Positions 34,163 through 44,306 are shown, numbered from the stretch's first letter. The stretch is DNA of 64,000 nucleotides from Prevotella ihumii (GCF_900155655.1 NZ_LT706987.1:1195871-1259870), one strand, 5' to 3'. Notes: generated by a model from the letters alone, not told the origin. Program-made: numbers and translations.

Positions 34163-35233
34163 TTAGTGCTTAGCTTCAAATTCCTTCATTGTCTTAGCAA
34201 GTTCTTGGCAGCCTTCAACTGTCATAGCGTTGTAGCAGCTTGCACGGAAACCACCAACATCGCGGTGTCCCTTGATACCAACCATACCACGCTCTGTAGC
34301 GAACTTGAAGAACTCATCCTGAAGATCAGCGTACTCATCATTGAGAACAAAGCAGATGTTCATATATGAACGATCTTCTTCACACTTCACTGTACCACGG
34401 AACAACTTGTTGCGATCGATTTCACCGTAAACAATTTCAGCACGTTGCTTAGCAAGCTTCTCCATAGCTTCAACACCACCTTGAGCCTTAACCCAACGGA
34501 GGTTTTCCATAGCTGTGTAGATTGGCACTACAGGAGGAGTGTTGAACATAGAGCCCTTCTTCACGTGTGTGCGGTAATCCATCATTGTTGGGAGGTGACG
34601 CTCAACACGACCGAGAACTTCGTCCTTAACGATAACGAATGTTACACCAGCCATAGAGAGGTTCTTCTGTGCACCACCATAAATACAGTCGTACTTAGCA
34701 ACATCTACTGGACGGCTGAAAATATCAGAAGACATATCACCAATCATACGTACAGGTACGTCCAAATCCTTGTGCAACTCTGTTCCGTAAATGGTATTGT
34801 TGGTTGTTACGTGCAAGTAATCCAAGTCTGTTGGAACTTCGAAGTTCTTAGGAATATAGCAGAAGTTGTCGTCTGCAGAAGTAGCAACTTCTACAACTTC
34901 ACCAAATGCCTTAGCTTCCTTCATTGCCTTTGTAGCCCAAACACCTGTATTCAAGTAACCAGCCTTCTTTACCAAGAAGTTCATTGCAACACGGCAGAAC
35001 TCGAGCGATGCACCACCACCCAAGAAAAGAACTGAATAGCCTTCAGGAACGTTCAATACTTCCTTAACCAAAGCCATAGCTTCATCTATAACTGGTTGGA
35101 AGTCCTTAGATCTATGGCTAATTTCAGCAATAGAAAGACCGATACCGTTAAAGTCTAAGATAGCACTTGCTGTTTTCTCGATTACTTCGCGTGGAAGTAT
35201 ACATGGACCAGCGCCAAAATTGTACTTCTTCAT
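34163..35233 (-). CDS. serC: Phosphoserine aminotransferase
   Basis: Second step of serine synthesis, also used in pyridoxal phosphate synthesis in some bacteria. A fold-type IV-like class V aminotransferase with [13 protein letters not shown] at the start, [23 protein letters not shown] and the PLP-lysine region [12 protein letters not shown]. At 356 residues it is complete. It heads the serC-serA-DUF1015 series; a possible promoter lies at 35317-35324. Confidence 0.97.
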   Translation of the reverse strand: MKKYNFGAGPCILPREVIEKTASAILDFNGIGLSIAEISHRSKDFQPVIDEAMALVKEVLNVPEGYSVLFLGGGASLEFCRVAMNFLVKKAGYLNTGVWATKAMKEAKAFGEVVEVATSADDNFCYIPKNFEVPTDLDYLHVTTNNTIYGTELHKDLDVPVRMIGDMSSDIFSRPVDVAKYDCIYGGAQKNLSMAGVTFVIVKDEVLGRVERHLPTMMDYRTHVKKGSMFNTPPVVPIYTAMENLRWVKAQGGVEAMEKLAKQRAEIVYGEIDRNKLFRGTVKCEEDRSYMNICFVLNDEYADLQDEFFKFATERGMVGIKGHRDVGGFRASCYNAMTVEGCQELAKTMKEFEAKH

Positions 35234-35316
35234 GATGTCATTTAATTTTTTAAAGTTGAACTTATGTATTATTGTTATTAAATTTCAAAAGGTGTGTAAC
35301 CACTTAGTACACGATG

Positions 35317-35324
35317 CGAAATTA
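35317..35324 (-). promoter_or_regulatory. Possible -7 element of serC
   Basis: TAATTTCG followed by CATCG on the minus strand; one mismatch to TAnnTTTG. The leader would be about 80 nt. Confidence 0.35.
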
Positions 35325-35440
35325 GCCATTTTATTTGGATTGAGCAAATATTTAAACATCTTTTTCAAAATAGTAATACCTACCGCAAAATAGCAAATAT
35401 TTAGCGAAGTTTTAAAATAATCACCATTCTAACATAAATA

Positions 35441-36757
35441 TCATCTTACTTCCTCAAACACGGTGCTAATTCCTTTTATTTTCTCTCCTTTAGTTACTTT
35501 CAATATGTAAGAAATTTTGTTTCGTGCCACAGCTACGTATGTAAAACGTGGCATCACATCTATCTTTCCTATCTCTGCTTGTTGCAAACCTGCTTTTTTA
35601 CACAAAAAGCCTACTATATCGCCTTTCGACAGCTTATCTTTCTTGCCTTTTCCGATATATAGCGTAGCCATACGAGGTTGTACTACAGCTGGCAATTGTT
35701 CGGGTATTTGATAGTTGTCAACAGTTTCTTTTACGTATTCAGGGATATGTTCTTCTGGCCCTAATACGAAGTATGATTTTCCTTCCTTATCCCAACGTGC
35801 TGTGCGCCCTACCCTATGCACGTATTCGTCTTCGTTTTCGGGCAAATGATAATGCACAATGTTATCAATATCAGGAATATCTAAGCCGCGTGCACCCAAG
35901 TTTGTACTTACCAAAATATTGGCAGAACCATTTGAAAAACGATACAATGCAGCTTCGCGTTCCTTTTGTTCTAAGCCTCCGTGGAACATTGATAGCGTAA
36001 AGCCTTTACTTTTAAGATATTCAGCTGTACGTACAACAGATTCACGATAGTTCAAAAACACTATACTACTTGTATTCCCAATAGAAAGCAAAAGCTCAGA
36101 AAGCGTACTCAACTTATCCTTCTCGGGACTACGCACTTCATATAAATGAATTCTATCGGGTACTTGTTCTTCGTCTGAACGATAATCCACCTTTATGGTT
36201 CTACCCATATTGATGAATTTAGGAATAGAATCAGACTCTGTAGCCGACAATAGCACACGTCTTTCAACATTAGGCAAACTATTGGCCAACTTTTCCATTT
36301 CGGCTTGAAAGCCCATTTCCAAGCACTTGTCAAACTCATCTATTATCAACCATTTTACGGTATTTGCAAGAATATTTCCCTTATCAAGATGATCATTTAA
36401 TCGCCCTGGTGTGGCAAAAACTATTTGTGGACGCACATCTCTTAGTGTTCTATGCTCGTCCATTGTTGGTCGACCACCATAAAGAGCCATTGCCCGAAGC
36501 CCGCATTTTAGGTCTTTTACGACATTAGCAGACTGTTGTGCCAACTCTCGCCCTGGAACGATTACAACGGCCTGCACCTCATCTGCCTCCACATTCAACA
36601 ATTGAATAAGCGGTATCAAGTACGCATACGTCTTTCCTGAGCCTGTTGGAGACAATACAACAACATCTTTATTCGAACGCAAAACAGCTTCAGATGTAGC
36701 TTCTTGCATTGCATTGAGTTCTATCCCCAACCGTGTAAGTATATCATTTATTTCCAT
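35441..36757 (-). CDS. DbpA-like RNA helicase with DEFD motif
   Basis: A 438-residue RNA helicase. Motifs run SPTGSGKTYAYLIP, PGRELAQQ, TPGRLNDHL, IIDEFDKCLEMGF, SATES and HRVGRTARW. The usual DEAD box is DEFD. The last 75 residues (YIGKGKKDKLSKGDIVGFLCKKAG onward) match the DbpA RNA-binding domain that docks onto 23S rRNA hairpin 92, so a role in 50S assembly is likely. Its stop is well separated from serC, and its start overlaps the preceding TPR gene by 14 bp. Confidence 0.93.
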   Translation of the reverse strand: MEINDILTRLGIELNAMQEATSEAVLRSNKDVVVLSPTGSGKTYAYLIPLIQLLNVEADEVQAVVIVPGRELAQQSANVVKDLKCGLRAMALYGGRPTMDEHRTLRDVRPQIVFATPGRLNDHLDKGNILANTVKWLIIDEFDKCLEMGFQAEMEKLANSLPNVERRVLLSATESDSIPKFINMGRTIKVDYRSDEEQVPDRIHLYEVRSPEKDKLSTLSELLLSIGNTSSIVFLNYRESVVRTAEYLKSKGFTLSMFHGGLEQKEREAALYRFSNGSANILVSTNLGARGLDIPDIDNIVHYHLPENEDEYVHRVGRTARWDKEGKSYFVLGPEEHIPEYVKETVDNYQIPEQLPAVVQPRMATLYIGKGKKDKLSKGDIVGFLCKKAGLQQAEIGKIDVMPRFTYVAVARNKISYILKVTKGEKIKGISTVFEEVR

Positions 36758-37943
36758 TTCGTATTCTATCTATTTCATCAAATTCTTTTCCCATATTCAA
36801 ATTTAAGTAGATGGTATATAGCGGTGCCAACCACTTATCTTTGTTTTGGGGCGTCAATTCTTTGTACCGTTCAAGATAAGGCATTGCCTTCTCGTATAGC
36901 TTATGTATCTTAGCTATCTTTGCACGTGTTTGTTGCACCTTAGCCAATTCGATAGCTTGATCAAAGTAAGATATACCTATATTATAATAAGCCTCTGCAA
37001 AATTGGGCTTTTCTTTCAATATATCCTCACAAATCTTAATACTCTCGTCGTAACGTCCAAGATTTAATAAAGCTGTGCTCTTTGTAAAACGGAACATAAT
37101 GCTTGTAGAATCGGCCTTTAAAGCTCTTTCCACTGTTTCCAATGCTTCCTCGTATCTTCCGTTTTTTGCATAATATTCTACCAATCGAGGGAAAAAGAAA
37201 GCAAAGTTAGGATACTCCTCAAACCCTTCTTTCAATGCGCTTATATATCTCGCTGTATCTTTGTTGATGAGGTAAGCTGTGGCTTCGTACTGTTTTACAA
37301 AGTGGTGCATAGACGTATCACGTTCGGCCAATTCAGCATACTTCATTATCTTTTTAGGTTCGTTCAGTTTATACCCAACATACATAGCCCAATAAGCAGC
37401 GTGTGGCATCAATGGGTCGTTCTTTTCATAATCGAATCCTTCAAACAAAGACGCCTTATCGCTAAGAATAAAACTATCGAAATATTCAAATGCTTTAGCA
37501 TAATCTTTCTTCACCAAAAAGTAGTTTCCTCCATTAAATAAATTAGGACGAATAGCATTCAAATATTGGGCGTAACGCTCACGATACTTTGGCTTAATAG
37601 GTGTAGAAGTATAGAGTTTAGCATCAATAGAATCAAATCGCTCCATTGTTTCAAACATTCTCTTTGTTAGCGAAAAGAATGATGCAGTATCATACTTTTG
37701 CTTCAAATAAAGCTTTTCATTACCTTGCTCATATTGTTTCATCATCGCATCGCAAAGTACCACCCAAGCTTTCATATTGTATTGATGCGTTGTGTCACTC
37801 AGCAATTCACGCATCGATTTCTCTGCCTTTGGTAAATCTTTACCTGCTTTAACCAAGTCTCGCGCTGCTGAGATTTGCTTTTTCTGTGCCCACCCTAACA
37901 GAGCGAAAGCACACATTAGATATAATATAATGTAACGTTTCAA
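36744..37943 (-). CDS. Exported TPR-repeat protein (third paralogue)
   Basis: A 399-residue protein starting at a TTG one base after the preceding stop, which fits translational coupling. It has a signal peptide MKRYIILYLMCAFALLGWAQ and helical TPR-like repeats, most visibly YAKNGRYEEALETVERALKADS and LGRYDESIKICEDILKEKPNFAEAYYNIG. The C-terminal region YLERYKELTPQNKDKWLAPLY is shared with both upstream genes. Protein-protein interaction in the periplasm is the most that can be inferred. Confidence 0.8.
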   Translation of the reverse strand: MKRYIILYLMCAFALLGWAQKKQISAARDLVKAGKDLPKAEKSMRELLSDTTHQYNMKAWVVLCDAMMKQYEQGNEKLYLKQKYDTASFFSLTKRMFETMERFDSIDAKLYTSTPIKPKYRERYAQYLNAIRPNLFNGGNYFLVKKDYAKAFEYFDSFILSDKASLFEGFDYEKNDPLMPHAAYWAMYVGYKLNEPKKIMKYAELAERDTSMHHFVKQYEATAYLINKDTARYISALKEGFEEYPNFAFFFPRLVEYYAKNGRYEEALETVERALKADSTSIMFRFTKSTALLNLGRYDESIKICEDILKEKPNFAEAYYNIGISYFDQAIELAKVQQTRAKIAKIHKLYEKAMPYLERYKELTPQNKDKWLAPLYTIYLNLNMGKEFDEIDRIRNGNK

Positions 37944-37944
37944 T

Positions 37945-39057
37945 CTAATTCTTAAATTTATTGATTAGTAATTCTAATTCCTTTGCTTTTATTGTATCGC
38001 CCAACACTATATAATCCATATAAAGCGGTGTTACCCAGTCCACCTTATTGCGTCTTGGGTCTTTAGCTTTCACACGCTCCAAGTAGTTACGTGCATCGGC
38101 AAAGATAGTCATAAATTCGTTATCAGATGCCATTTCGCTTTTTTGTTTTCGTGCAAAGACATCATTGCGCACCAAGATACCTTTCATATTCATGCACACA
38201 CCTATATTATATGCCACAGGAATACTGCTTGCATCAATCGCCTCAGCCACCTTATAAGCTTCTATGGCTTCGTCCCATCTTCCTGCTTGCGATGCAATTT
38301 CGCCTTTCAATATCCAAGGAACTATCGAATTTGTGTTATTTACCAACTGATAGTCCACAAAGTTTTCAAGATTAAACTTATGCGATGGATTTTGATAAAA
38401 TTTCATAATCCACGAGAAGTATTTCTCATTCGCGGGTTGTGTTTCATACAATTTTGAAACAACAGCTATATACTTCAACGAGTCGTCAGCAGTAGTCATC
38501 TGTTCACGCATACACTCCGCTTTCACCTCCGCAGCTTGTTGTGAAGTTTCTTCATACTGCATAGCCAAGTCGGCATAGCGGTCGGCATTCTCAAAATTTC
38601 TTATTTTTAAATAGTTAAAAGCCAAATAGTAGGCTGCAATACCGCTTTCATCACTAATCTCCGATACCAATTTATGATTGCGTATTGTAAGATATAATTC
38701 TAATGCATCAAAACCCTCTTGCCGTGTATAGCTACTTTTTGTTAAAAACAAACCTGCATCTATCAACATTGGATAAAGTGTGTGGAGACGCAAAAAATTT
38801 TCTTCCTCAAACCTAACTTTTACTTTACCTTTACGATTAGGCATTCGGTCGTATTCGTCACATTTAATCGACCAATTTACCCCATTCACAACTGCACGGT
38901 AAATGGTGAGCGAATCCCTATTCGTATTTAAGCGTACTTTATTAAAAGCCGCCTCGGCTTGATGATTTAATTTATCTGCGTTCTGCGCATTATCCTGTGC
39001 CTGAATAGCAATAATGTGAAATAGAAAAACTATAAACCCTAAAAAAAACTTCCTCAT
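37945..39057 (-). CDS. Exported TPR-repeat protein (second paralogue)
   Basis: About 370 residues from the ATG at 39057, with a signal peptide ending near AIQAQ. The RMPNRKGKVKVRF and YLERVKAKDPRRNKVDWVTPLY segments align with YDNMPNGKGKIKPKF and YLETAKK..ENKNLWAYPLY in the next upstream gene, showing common descent. Between them lie TPR-type helix pairs such as AGRWDEAIEAYKVAEAIDASS. The function is unknown. It is 75 bp downstream of the first paralogue. Confidence 0.8.
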   Translation of the reverse strand: MRKFFLGFIVFLFHIIAIQAQDNAQNADKLNHQAEAAFNKVRLNTNRDSLTIYRAVVNGVNWSIKCDEYDRMPNRKGKVKVRFEEENFLRLHTLYPMLIDAGLFLTKSSYTRQEGFDALELYLTIRNHKLVSEISDESGIAAYYLAFNYLKIRNFENADRYADLAMQYEETSQQAAEVKAECMREQMTTADDSLKYIAVVSKLYETQPANEKYFSWIMKFYQNPSHKFNLENFVDYQLVNNTNSIVPWILKGEIASQAGRWDEAIEAYKVAEAIDASSIPVAYNIGVCMNMKGILVRNDVFARKQKSEMASDNEFMTIFADARNYLERVKAKDPRRNKVDWVTPLYMDYIVLGDTIKAKELELLINKFKN

Positions 39058-39132
39058 TAGCAATTCTGCTTAGATAAAAATCCCCCTCTTTGACGGAAAT
39101 TTAGCCAAAGAGGGGTAAAATAATCTCTATTA

Positions 39133-40389
39133 TTAGTTCTGACCTGCGTCAGCAGCTGCAGCTGTTGTTTCAGGAGCATCAGCACCCTTAACAAAGTAGT
39201 AGCAACCATAAAGTGGATATGCCCAAAGGTTCTTGTTTTCCTTTGTAATATCCAACTTCTTAGCTGTTTCCAAGTAAGAGATAGCTTCGTTGTAAACCAC
39301 ATTGAACTGTTCTCTTGCTTCCTTTGTCAAGTTCTTCACTGCCATAACACGCTCTTGAGCCTTGTAGAACAAGCACTGACCAATAGAAGCATTGATAGCA
39401 ATCTTTGCATTTTCGTCAGGAGCAATTGTCAAAGCCTTCTTCAAAGCATCAGCAGCTGCATCGTAGTTCTTCTTTTGACTCTCAAACTGACCTTTCATCA
39501 CCAATGCGCCATAGCTATTAGGATTTTTTGCAAGCTGGTCTGCAATTACCTTTTCAGCCTTATCCATCATACCCAATGCGCTGTAAGTTGAGCTCAAAGA
39601 AGTAAGAATAGCTTCGTTTGATGGGTCTTCAGCATAGATAGCTTCGAGCTTCTTAGCATAAGCCAATGTATCTTCACGAGTCTGCAACTGTGAACCCAAG
39701 ATAGCTAACTTCAAGTTTTGTGCATCCTTAGCACGTTCAGGGCTTTTCAAAGCATACTCAACAAACTTTTCTGCCTTTGGATACTCCTTAAATTGCAAAG
39801 CATAGATAGCTGCGAAGTAAGCTATTTCGTTCAAGTTCTGGTCTTTAGCTTTGTCAAAACTTGCAAACATAGGATAGTCAGCAGACTCTACGTATGTAGC
39901 CCAATACTTGTAAGCGTTTTGAATATCGTTTGCGCTCTGATAGAATACACCACCGTTAATCAAGTGACCACGAAGGTTGTACAACTGACCTACAACGTCA
40001 GCAAACTTAGGTTTTATTTTGCCCTTTCCGTTTGGCATATTGTCATACTTCACGAGTTCTGAACCTGCGCTGAATGCTTGTTCTACAGCTTGATAAAGTC
40101 CTTTTTCGTCAAATGGCTTTGAAGGTTCTTTACCCATTTGCTTTTGGGTTTCGTTTTCAAGCTGAATGCCCTGCTCATAGTTAACTTTCTTCATCGCCAA
40201 CTCAAAAAGTCGGTTGTAAGCCTTTGCCTTTTCAGCGTTATTAGCAAGCTGAGATAGGTTTGACTGCAAAAGAGCTGAAGCCTCTGTGTAGTTTACAGCT
40301 TTCAAGATTGCCTTAAGCGGTTCGCTGTCGCCAGCAAATGCAGCCGATGTACTGAGTACCATCAATGCTGCGATAAACAATTTTTTCAT
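39133..40389 (-). CDS. Exported TPR-repeat protein (first paralogue)
   Basis: A 418-residue periplasmic protein with signal peptide MKKLFIAALMVLSTSAAFAG and several TPR helix pairs (for example YSALGMMDKAEKVIADQLAKNPNSYGALVMKG and KKNYDAAADALKKALTIAPD). An Ala-rich tail ends the protein. It lies 67 bp downstream of gyrA on the same strand. Co-transcription with gyrA is possible, but no functional link is apparent. Confidence 0.83.
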   Translation of the reverse strand: MKKLFIAALMVLSTSAAFAGDSEPLKAILKAVNYTEASALLQSNLSQLANNAEKAKAYNRLFELAMKKVNYEQGIQLENETQKQMGKEPSKPFDEKGLYQAVEQAFSAGSELVKYDNMPNGKGKIKPKFADVVGQLYNLRGHLINGGVFYQSANDIQNAYKYWATYVESADYPMFASFDKAKDQNLNEIAYFAAIYALQFKEYPKAEKFVEYALKSPERAKDAQNLKLAILGSQLQTREDTLAYAKKLEAIYAEDPSNEAILTSLSSTYSALGMMDKAEKVIADQLAKNPNSYGALVMKGQFESQKKNYDAAADALKKALTIAPDENAKIAINASIGQCLFYKAQERVMAVKNLTKEAREQFNVVYNEAISYLETAKKLDITKENKNLWAYPLYGCYYFVKGADAPETTAAAADAGQN

Positions 40390-40456
40390 TTTCAGTTATG
40401 TTTAAAATTTATAATCTACATTTTTTTAATTGCTGTCTTATGTAGTTAAAAACAAT

Positions 40457-43030
40457 TTACTCAAACTCTACAGCTGGAGAGTTTTCTGCATTATTGCCTT
40501 CAGACTGATCGTCTTGTGGTTCATTGCCTTCGACATCGTCTGCTAATTCGTCTTCGTTCTCCTCCAAACTTGCTGCTTGAACCTTGCAAACCGATGCAAT
40601 AACATCGTTCTTCTTAGCAAGATTGATGAGGCGAACACCTTGAGTAGCACGACCCATTACACGACATTCTGATACAGCCAAACGAATTACGATACCACTT
40701 TGATTGATAATCATAAGGTCGTTATCGTCTGTTACGTTCTTGATGGCAACCAATTTACCTGTCTTTTCAGTAATATTGAGGGTCTTCACACCCTTACCGC
40801 CACGATTGGTCAAGCGATAGTCTTCCACCAACGAGCGTTTTCCGTAGCCCTCTTCGGCAACAACCATAACTGTTTCGGTTGCAGCATCGTTTACAGCCAC
40901 CATACCTACAACACCGTCTTCGCCATCGTCATCAAGACGCATACCACGAACACCCGTTGAAACACGTCCCATAGTACGAACTGCATCTTCGTGGAAACGA
41001 CAAGCACGACCATTGCGATTGGCAATAATCAACTCGTTCTTACCATTGGTTAAACGAACATCTACTACCTCATCGCCTTCGTTAATATTGATAGCAATAA
41101 CACCATTAGCACGTGGGCGAGAGTATGCACGGAGCGAAGTCTTCTTCACCAAACCTTGCTTAGTTACAAACACTACAAAGTGGCGATCGAGGAAGTCCTC
41201 ATCTTCCAAGCCTTGAATACGGAGGAATGCATTTACGCTATCGTCAGGATCGAGTGCCAACATATTTTGTATAGCACGTCCCTTAGCGTTCTTGTCGCCT
41301 TCTGGTATATCGTAACACTTCATCCAGAAACAACGTCCCTTCTTTGTGAAGAACAACATTGTTTGGTGCATTGTAGCAGGATAGATAAACTCTGTAAAGT
41401 CTTTATCACGTGTGCGAGCCCCCTTAGAGCCTACGCCACCACGAGCCTGTTCCTTAAAGTCGGTCAACGGGGTGCGCTTAATATAGCCAAGGTGACTAAT
41501 TGTAATTACAACAGGGTCGTTAGGATAGAAATCTTCTGCATTAAATTCGTGTTCGTCAGGAATAATTTCTGTACGGCGTTCATCACCATATTTCTCCTTC
41601 ACCTCTTGCAATTCAGCCTTCATTACTTCCTTGCAACGCTCTGGATTATCAAGAATTTCCTGCAAATCTTTAATGGTCTGCATCAATTCTTCGTACTCTG
41701 CGTGCAACTGATCCATACGCAAACCCGTCAACTGTGAAAGGCGCATATCTACAATTGCCTTCGACTGCAATTCGTCAAGTTCGAAACGCTTTTCCAAGTT
41801 GGTTTGTGCTTCGGCAGGGGTCTTGCTTGCACGGATAATACGTACTACCTCGTCAATGTTATCGCAAGCTATGATAAGTCCTTCTAAGATGTGCGCACGT
41901 TCTTGTGCCTTACGCAAGTCGAACTGAGTACGACGAATGGTTACATCGTGACGATGCTCCACAAAATACTTGATGCACTCTTGAAGGCTAAGCAAGCGTG
42001 GACGACCATTAACCAAAGCAATGCAATTCACTGAGAATGAACTTTGCAAAGCTGTCATCTTAAACAACTTATTCAAGATGATATTGGCATTAGCATCGCG
42101 CTTTACATCTACCACGATACGCATACCCTGTCTACCTGTTTCATCGTTCACATTAGAAATACCCTCAAGGCGTCCTTCCTTTACAAGGTCTGCAATATAT
42201 TCTATCAATTGTTGCTTGTTCACCCCATAAGGGATTTCGGTAACAACAATCTTATCGTGTGTTTCGCCACTTTCTATCTCAGCCCTCGCACGCATTACCA
42301 CACGTCCACGACCTGTTTCGTAAGCGTCTTTCACACCTTGAAGGCCATATATATATGCACCTGTTGGGAAGTCGGGAGCAGGGATATACTGCATCAACTG
42401 TTCAACAGTGATTTCAGGATTGTCAATATAAGCACAACAACCATCAATTACTTCACTCAAATTGTGTGTAGGCATATTGGTAGCCATACCCACAGCAATA
42501 CCATTACCACCATTTACCAAGAGGTTTGGAATTTTGGTAGGCATCACAGCAGGCTCTTTCAATGTATCATCGAAGTTGCTTACCATATCTACGGTTTCTT
42601 TCTCGATGTCGTCCATTACGTGCTCACCCATCTTAGCTAAGCGGCACTCGGTGTAACGCATCGCAGCTGGAGAGTCGCCATCAACCGAACCGAAGTTACC
42701 CTGACCGTCAACAAGCTTATAACGCATATTCCATTCCTGTCCCATACGCACCAATGCGCCATAAACAGAAGAGTCGCCGTGTGGGTGATACTTACCCAAT
42801 ACTTCACCAACGACACGTGCACACTTCTTATAAGGCTGGTTGCTAAAGTTACCAATACCACGCATACCGAAAAGAATACGGCGATGAACAGGTTTGAAAC
42901 CATCACGAACATCAGGAAGCGCACGAGCCACGATTACCGACATAGAATAGTCGATATACGAGCTCTTCATCTCTTCCTCGATGTTGATTTTTAAGATACG
43001 GTCTTGATCAATTGTCTGATTTTCGTCCAT
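40457..43030 (-). CDS. gyrA: DNA gyrase subunit A
   Basis: The breakage-reunion subunit of DNA gyrase, which introduces negative supercoils with GyrB. The catalytic Tyr is in AAMRYTECRL. The quinolone-determining stretch reads HPHGDSSVYGALVRM: the Ser equivalent to E. coli Ser83 is kept and the Asp87 position is Gly. The C-terminal wrapping domain contains a gyrA-box-like QARGGVGSKG. An acidic tail of about 40 residues rich in Glu, Asp and Asn follows. At 857 residues it is full length. Confidence 0.97.
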   Translation of the reverse strand: MDENQTIDQDRILKINIEEEMKSSYIDYSMSVIVARALPDVRDGFKPVHRRILFGMRGIGNFSNQPYKKCARVVGEVLGKYHPHGDSSVYGALVRMGQEWNMRYKLVDGQGNFGSVDGDSPAAMRYTECRLAKMGEHVMDDIEKETVDMVSNFDDTLKEPAVMPTKIPNLLVNGGNGIAVGMATNMPTHNLSEVIDGCCAYIDNPEITVEQLMQYIPAPDFPTGAYIYGLQGVKDAYETGRGRVVMRARAEIESGETHDKIVVTEIPYGVNKQQLIEYIADLVKEGRLEGISNVNDETGRQGMRIVVDVKRDANANIILNKLFKMTALQSSFSVNCIALVNGRPRLLSLQECIKYFVEHRHDVTIRRTQFDLRKAQERAHILEGLIIACDNIDEVVRIIRASKTPAEAQTNLEKRFELDELQSKAIVDMRLSQLTGLRMDQLHAEYEELMQTIKDLQEILDNPERCKEVMKAELQEVKEKYGDERRTEIIPDEHEFNAEDFYPNDPVVITISHLGYIKRTPLTDFKEQARGGVGSKGARTRDKDFTEFIYPATMHQTMLFFTKKGRCFWMKCYDIPEGDKNAKGRAIQNMLALDPDDSVNAFLRIQGLEDEDFLDRHFVVFVTKQGLVKKTSLRAYSRPRANGVIAININEGDEVVDVRLTNGKNELIIANRNGRACRFHEDAVRTMGRVSTGVRGMRLDDDGEDGVVGMVAVNDAATETVMVVAEEGYGKRSLVEDYRLTNRGGKGVKTLNITEKTGKLVAIKNVTDDNDLMIINQSGIVIRLAVSECRVMGRATQGVRLINLAKKNDVIASVCKVQAASLEENEDELADDVEGNEPQDDQSEGNNAENSPAVEFE

Positions 43031-43390
43031 TATATTTTGTATAATTTTAAATTTTCACCTCACTTACCCACAACCTAAAAACGCTTCAAAATTGCTTATA
43101 ATGCCTTTTATTTTCGTTTTAAGCCGTTTTAAGGGTATTTCAAGGGTGTAAAATTACAAAATAAAATCCACAACCAAACAGCTTAAAACGAAAATATACA
43201 CGTTTTTAAGGTTTATTATAGAGCACTTCTAAAATTAAAATAGAGATATACCATTCTTCCGCTCATATAACAAATAGCGTGCCAAAAAGTAAGTAAGGTA
43301 GTTGTGATTTAACATTTGGATTAGCAAAATAGAGATAGTTAATATTTCCAATATTTTACTCTAAATATCCAAATGTTGATATTTTAGAAA

Positions 43391-43477
43391 TCAAAGTTCA
43401 ACTTTAACAATGCAAGACATATATGTTTGAGGCGGTCAGAGTTGAACTTTCATCGTCTCAAAGTTCAACTTTGATGG
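43391..43477 (+). repeat. Palindromic intergenic repeat, copy C (degraded)
   Basis: Contains TCAAAGTTCAACTTTA, GACATATATGTTT, AGAGTTGAACTTTC and CTCAAAGTTCAACTTTGA. These are the two palindrome types of copies A, B and D in a different order and without the TCTATTTTTCC flanks. Confidence 0.5.
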
Positions 43478-43778
43478 CTTAAACATCATCAAAGGAGACT
43501 TTTCTTGTCCTACTATTCGTTTTTATAGTTTTATGTTTACGCTAATAGAAGTACTAACCTTTGCACATTTCGATAAATATTTCTATTTCTCGCTATATAT
43601 CAAGCATTTACCCTTGCACACAAATTTAGCTGCTATTTGTGCAGAAAGGTACTATCGAACGTAAATACGAGAATTATAGAGGGTGAAATTAACATACCGA
43701 ACAGCAAATGAGGAAAAGGAGAAGAAATAAGACGAAATATTCGTTGTACTAAAAAGAGGATAGTAAAACTAAAAGGTG

Positions 43779-43786
43779 TACCTTTG
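43779..43786 (+). promoter_or_regulatory. -7 promoter element of the YhcH gene
   Basis: TACCTTTG, an exact TAnnTTTG match, 52 bp before the ATG at 43838. Confidence 0.55.
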
Positions 43787-43837
43787 TAAAATAGAAAAGA
43801 GGGAACAAATATAGCGAATGTAAAATTATATAAAATT

Positions 43838-44293
43838 ATGGTAATAGGAAACTTAGACGATGCTATGCGTTATTATGCTTTGCACCCACGTATGCGAGAG
43901 GTTTTTGAATACGTAGCACAGCATCAGTTTGATGAAGAAGAAAGTGGACGAATAGAGTTAGACGGAGCTAAGCTATTTATCAATTTAGATGAAGTGGAGT
44001 TAGAAGAAAAAGAGGCTCGCAAGATAGAGTTCCACAAGGCTTATATAGATGTACAAATACCCTTAAGTCAAGAAGAGGTGTTTGGTTGGTCGTCGCTCTC
44101 AACTTTGGGTATGCCCGACATAGCTTACGATGAGGGCAAGGATGTAGGCTTTTATTGCCAAGAGGCTGAAAAATATATAAGTGTAAAGCCTCAACAATTC
44201 ATTGTATTCTTCCCCGAAGATGGTCACGCTCCACTTATAGGAAAAGGAAAGCAACGAAAACTAATTGCCAAAATCAAAATAGAGCAAGACTAA
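43838..44293 (+). CDS. YhcH/YjgK/YiaL family protein (DUF386)
   Basis: A 151-residue cupin-fold protein. The characteristic KIEFHKAYIDVQIPL followed by FVVFFPEDGHAPLIG-like sequence (here QFIVFFPEDGHAPLIG) gives the metal-binding His and Glu residues. Members are linked to sialic acid and other acidic sugar metabolism, possibly as epimerases or anomerases, but no sialic-acid genes are nearby. It stands alone between its promoter and a bidirectional terminator. Confidence 0.92.
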   Translation: MVIGNLDDAMRYYALHPRMREVFEYVAQHQFDEEESGRIELDGAKLFINLDEVELEEKEARKIEFHKAYIDVQIPLSQEEVFGWSSLSTLGMPDIAYDEGKDVGFYCQEAEKYISVKPQQFIVFFPEDGHAPLIGKGKQRKLIAKIKIEQD

Positions 44294-44306
44294 GGATAAA
44301 CAAAAA

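Larger units (their letters stand above)
43031..43837. other. Intergenic region of about 800 bp with repeats, no gene seen
   Basis: A divergent region between gyrA (minus) and the YhcH gene (plus). No convincing coding frame was found. It contains an 11-bp inverted repeat AACATTTGGAT/ATCCAAATGTT (43311-43321 and 43367-43377) around an AT-rich centre, the degraded palindromic repeat copy C (43391-43477), and a clear plus-strand promoter at 43779-43786. No gyrA promoter could be placed with confidence. Confidence 0.6.
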
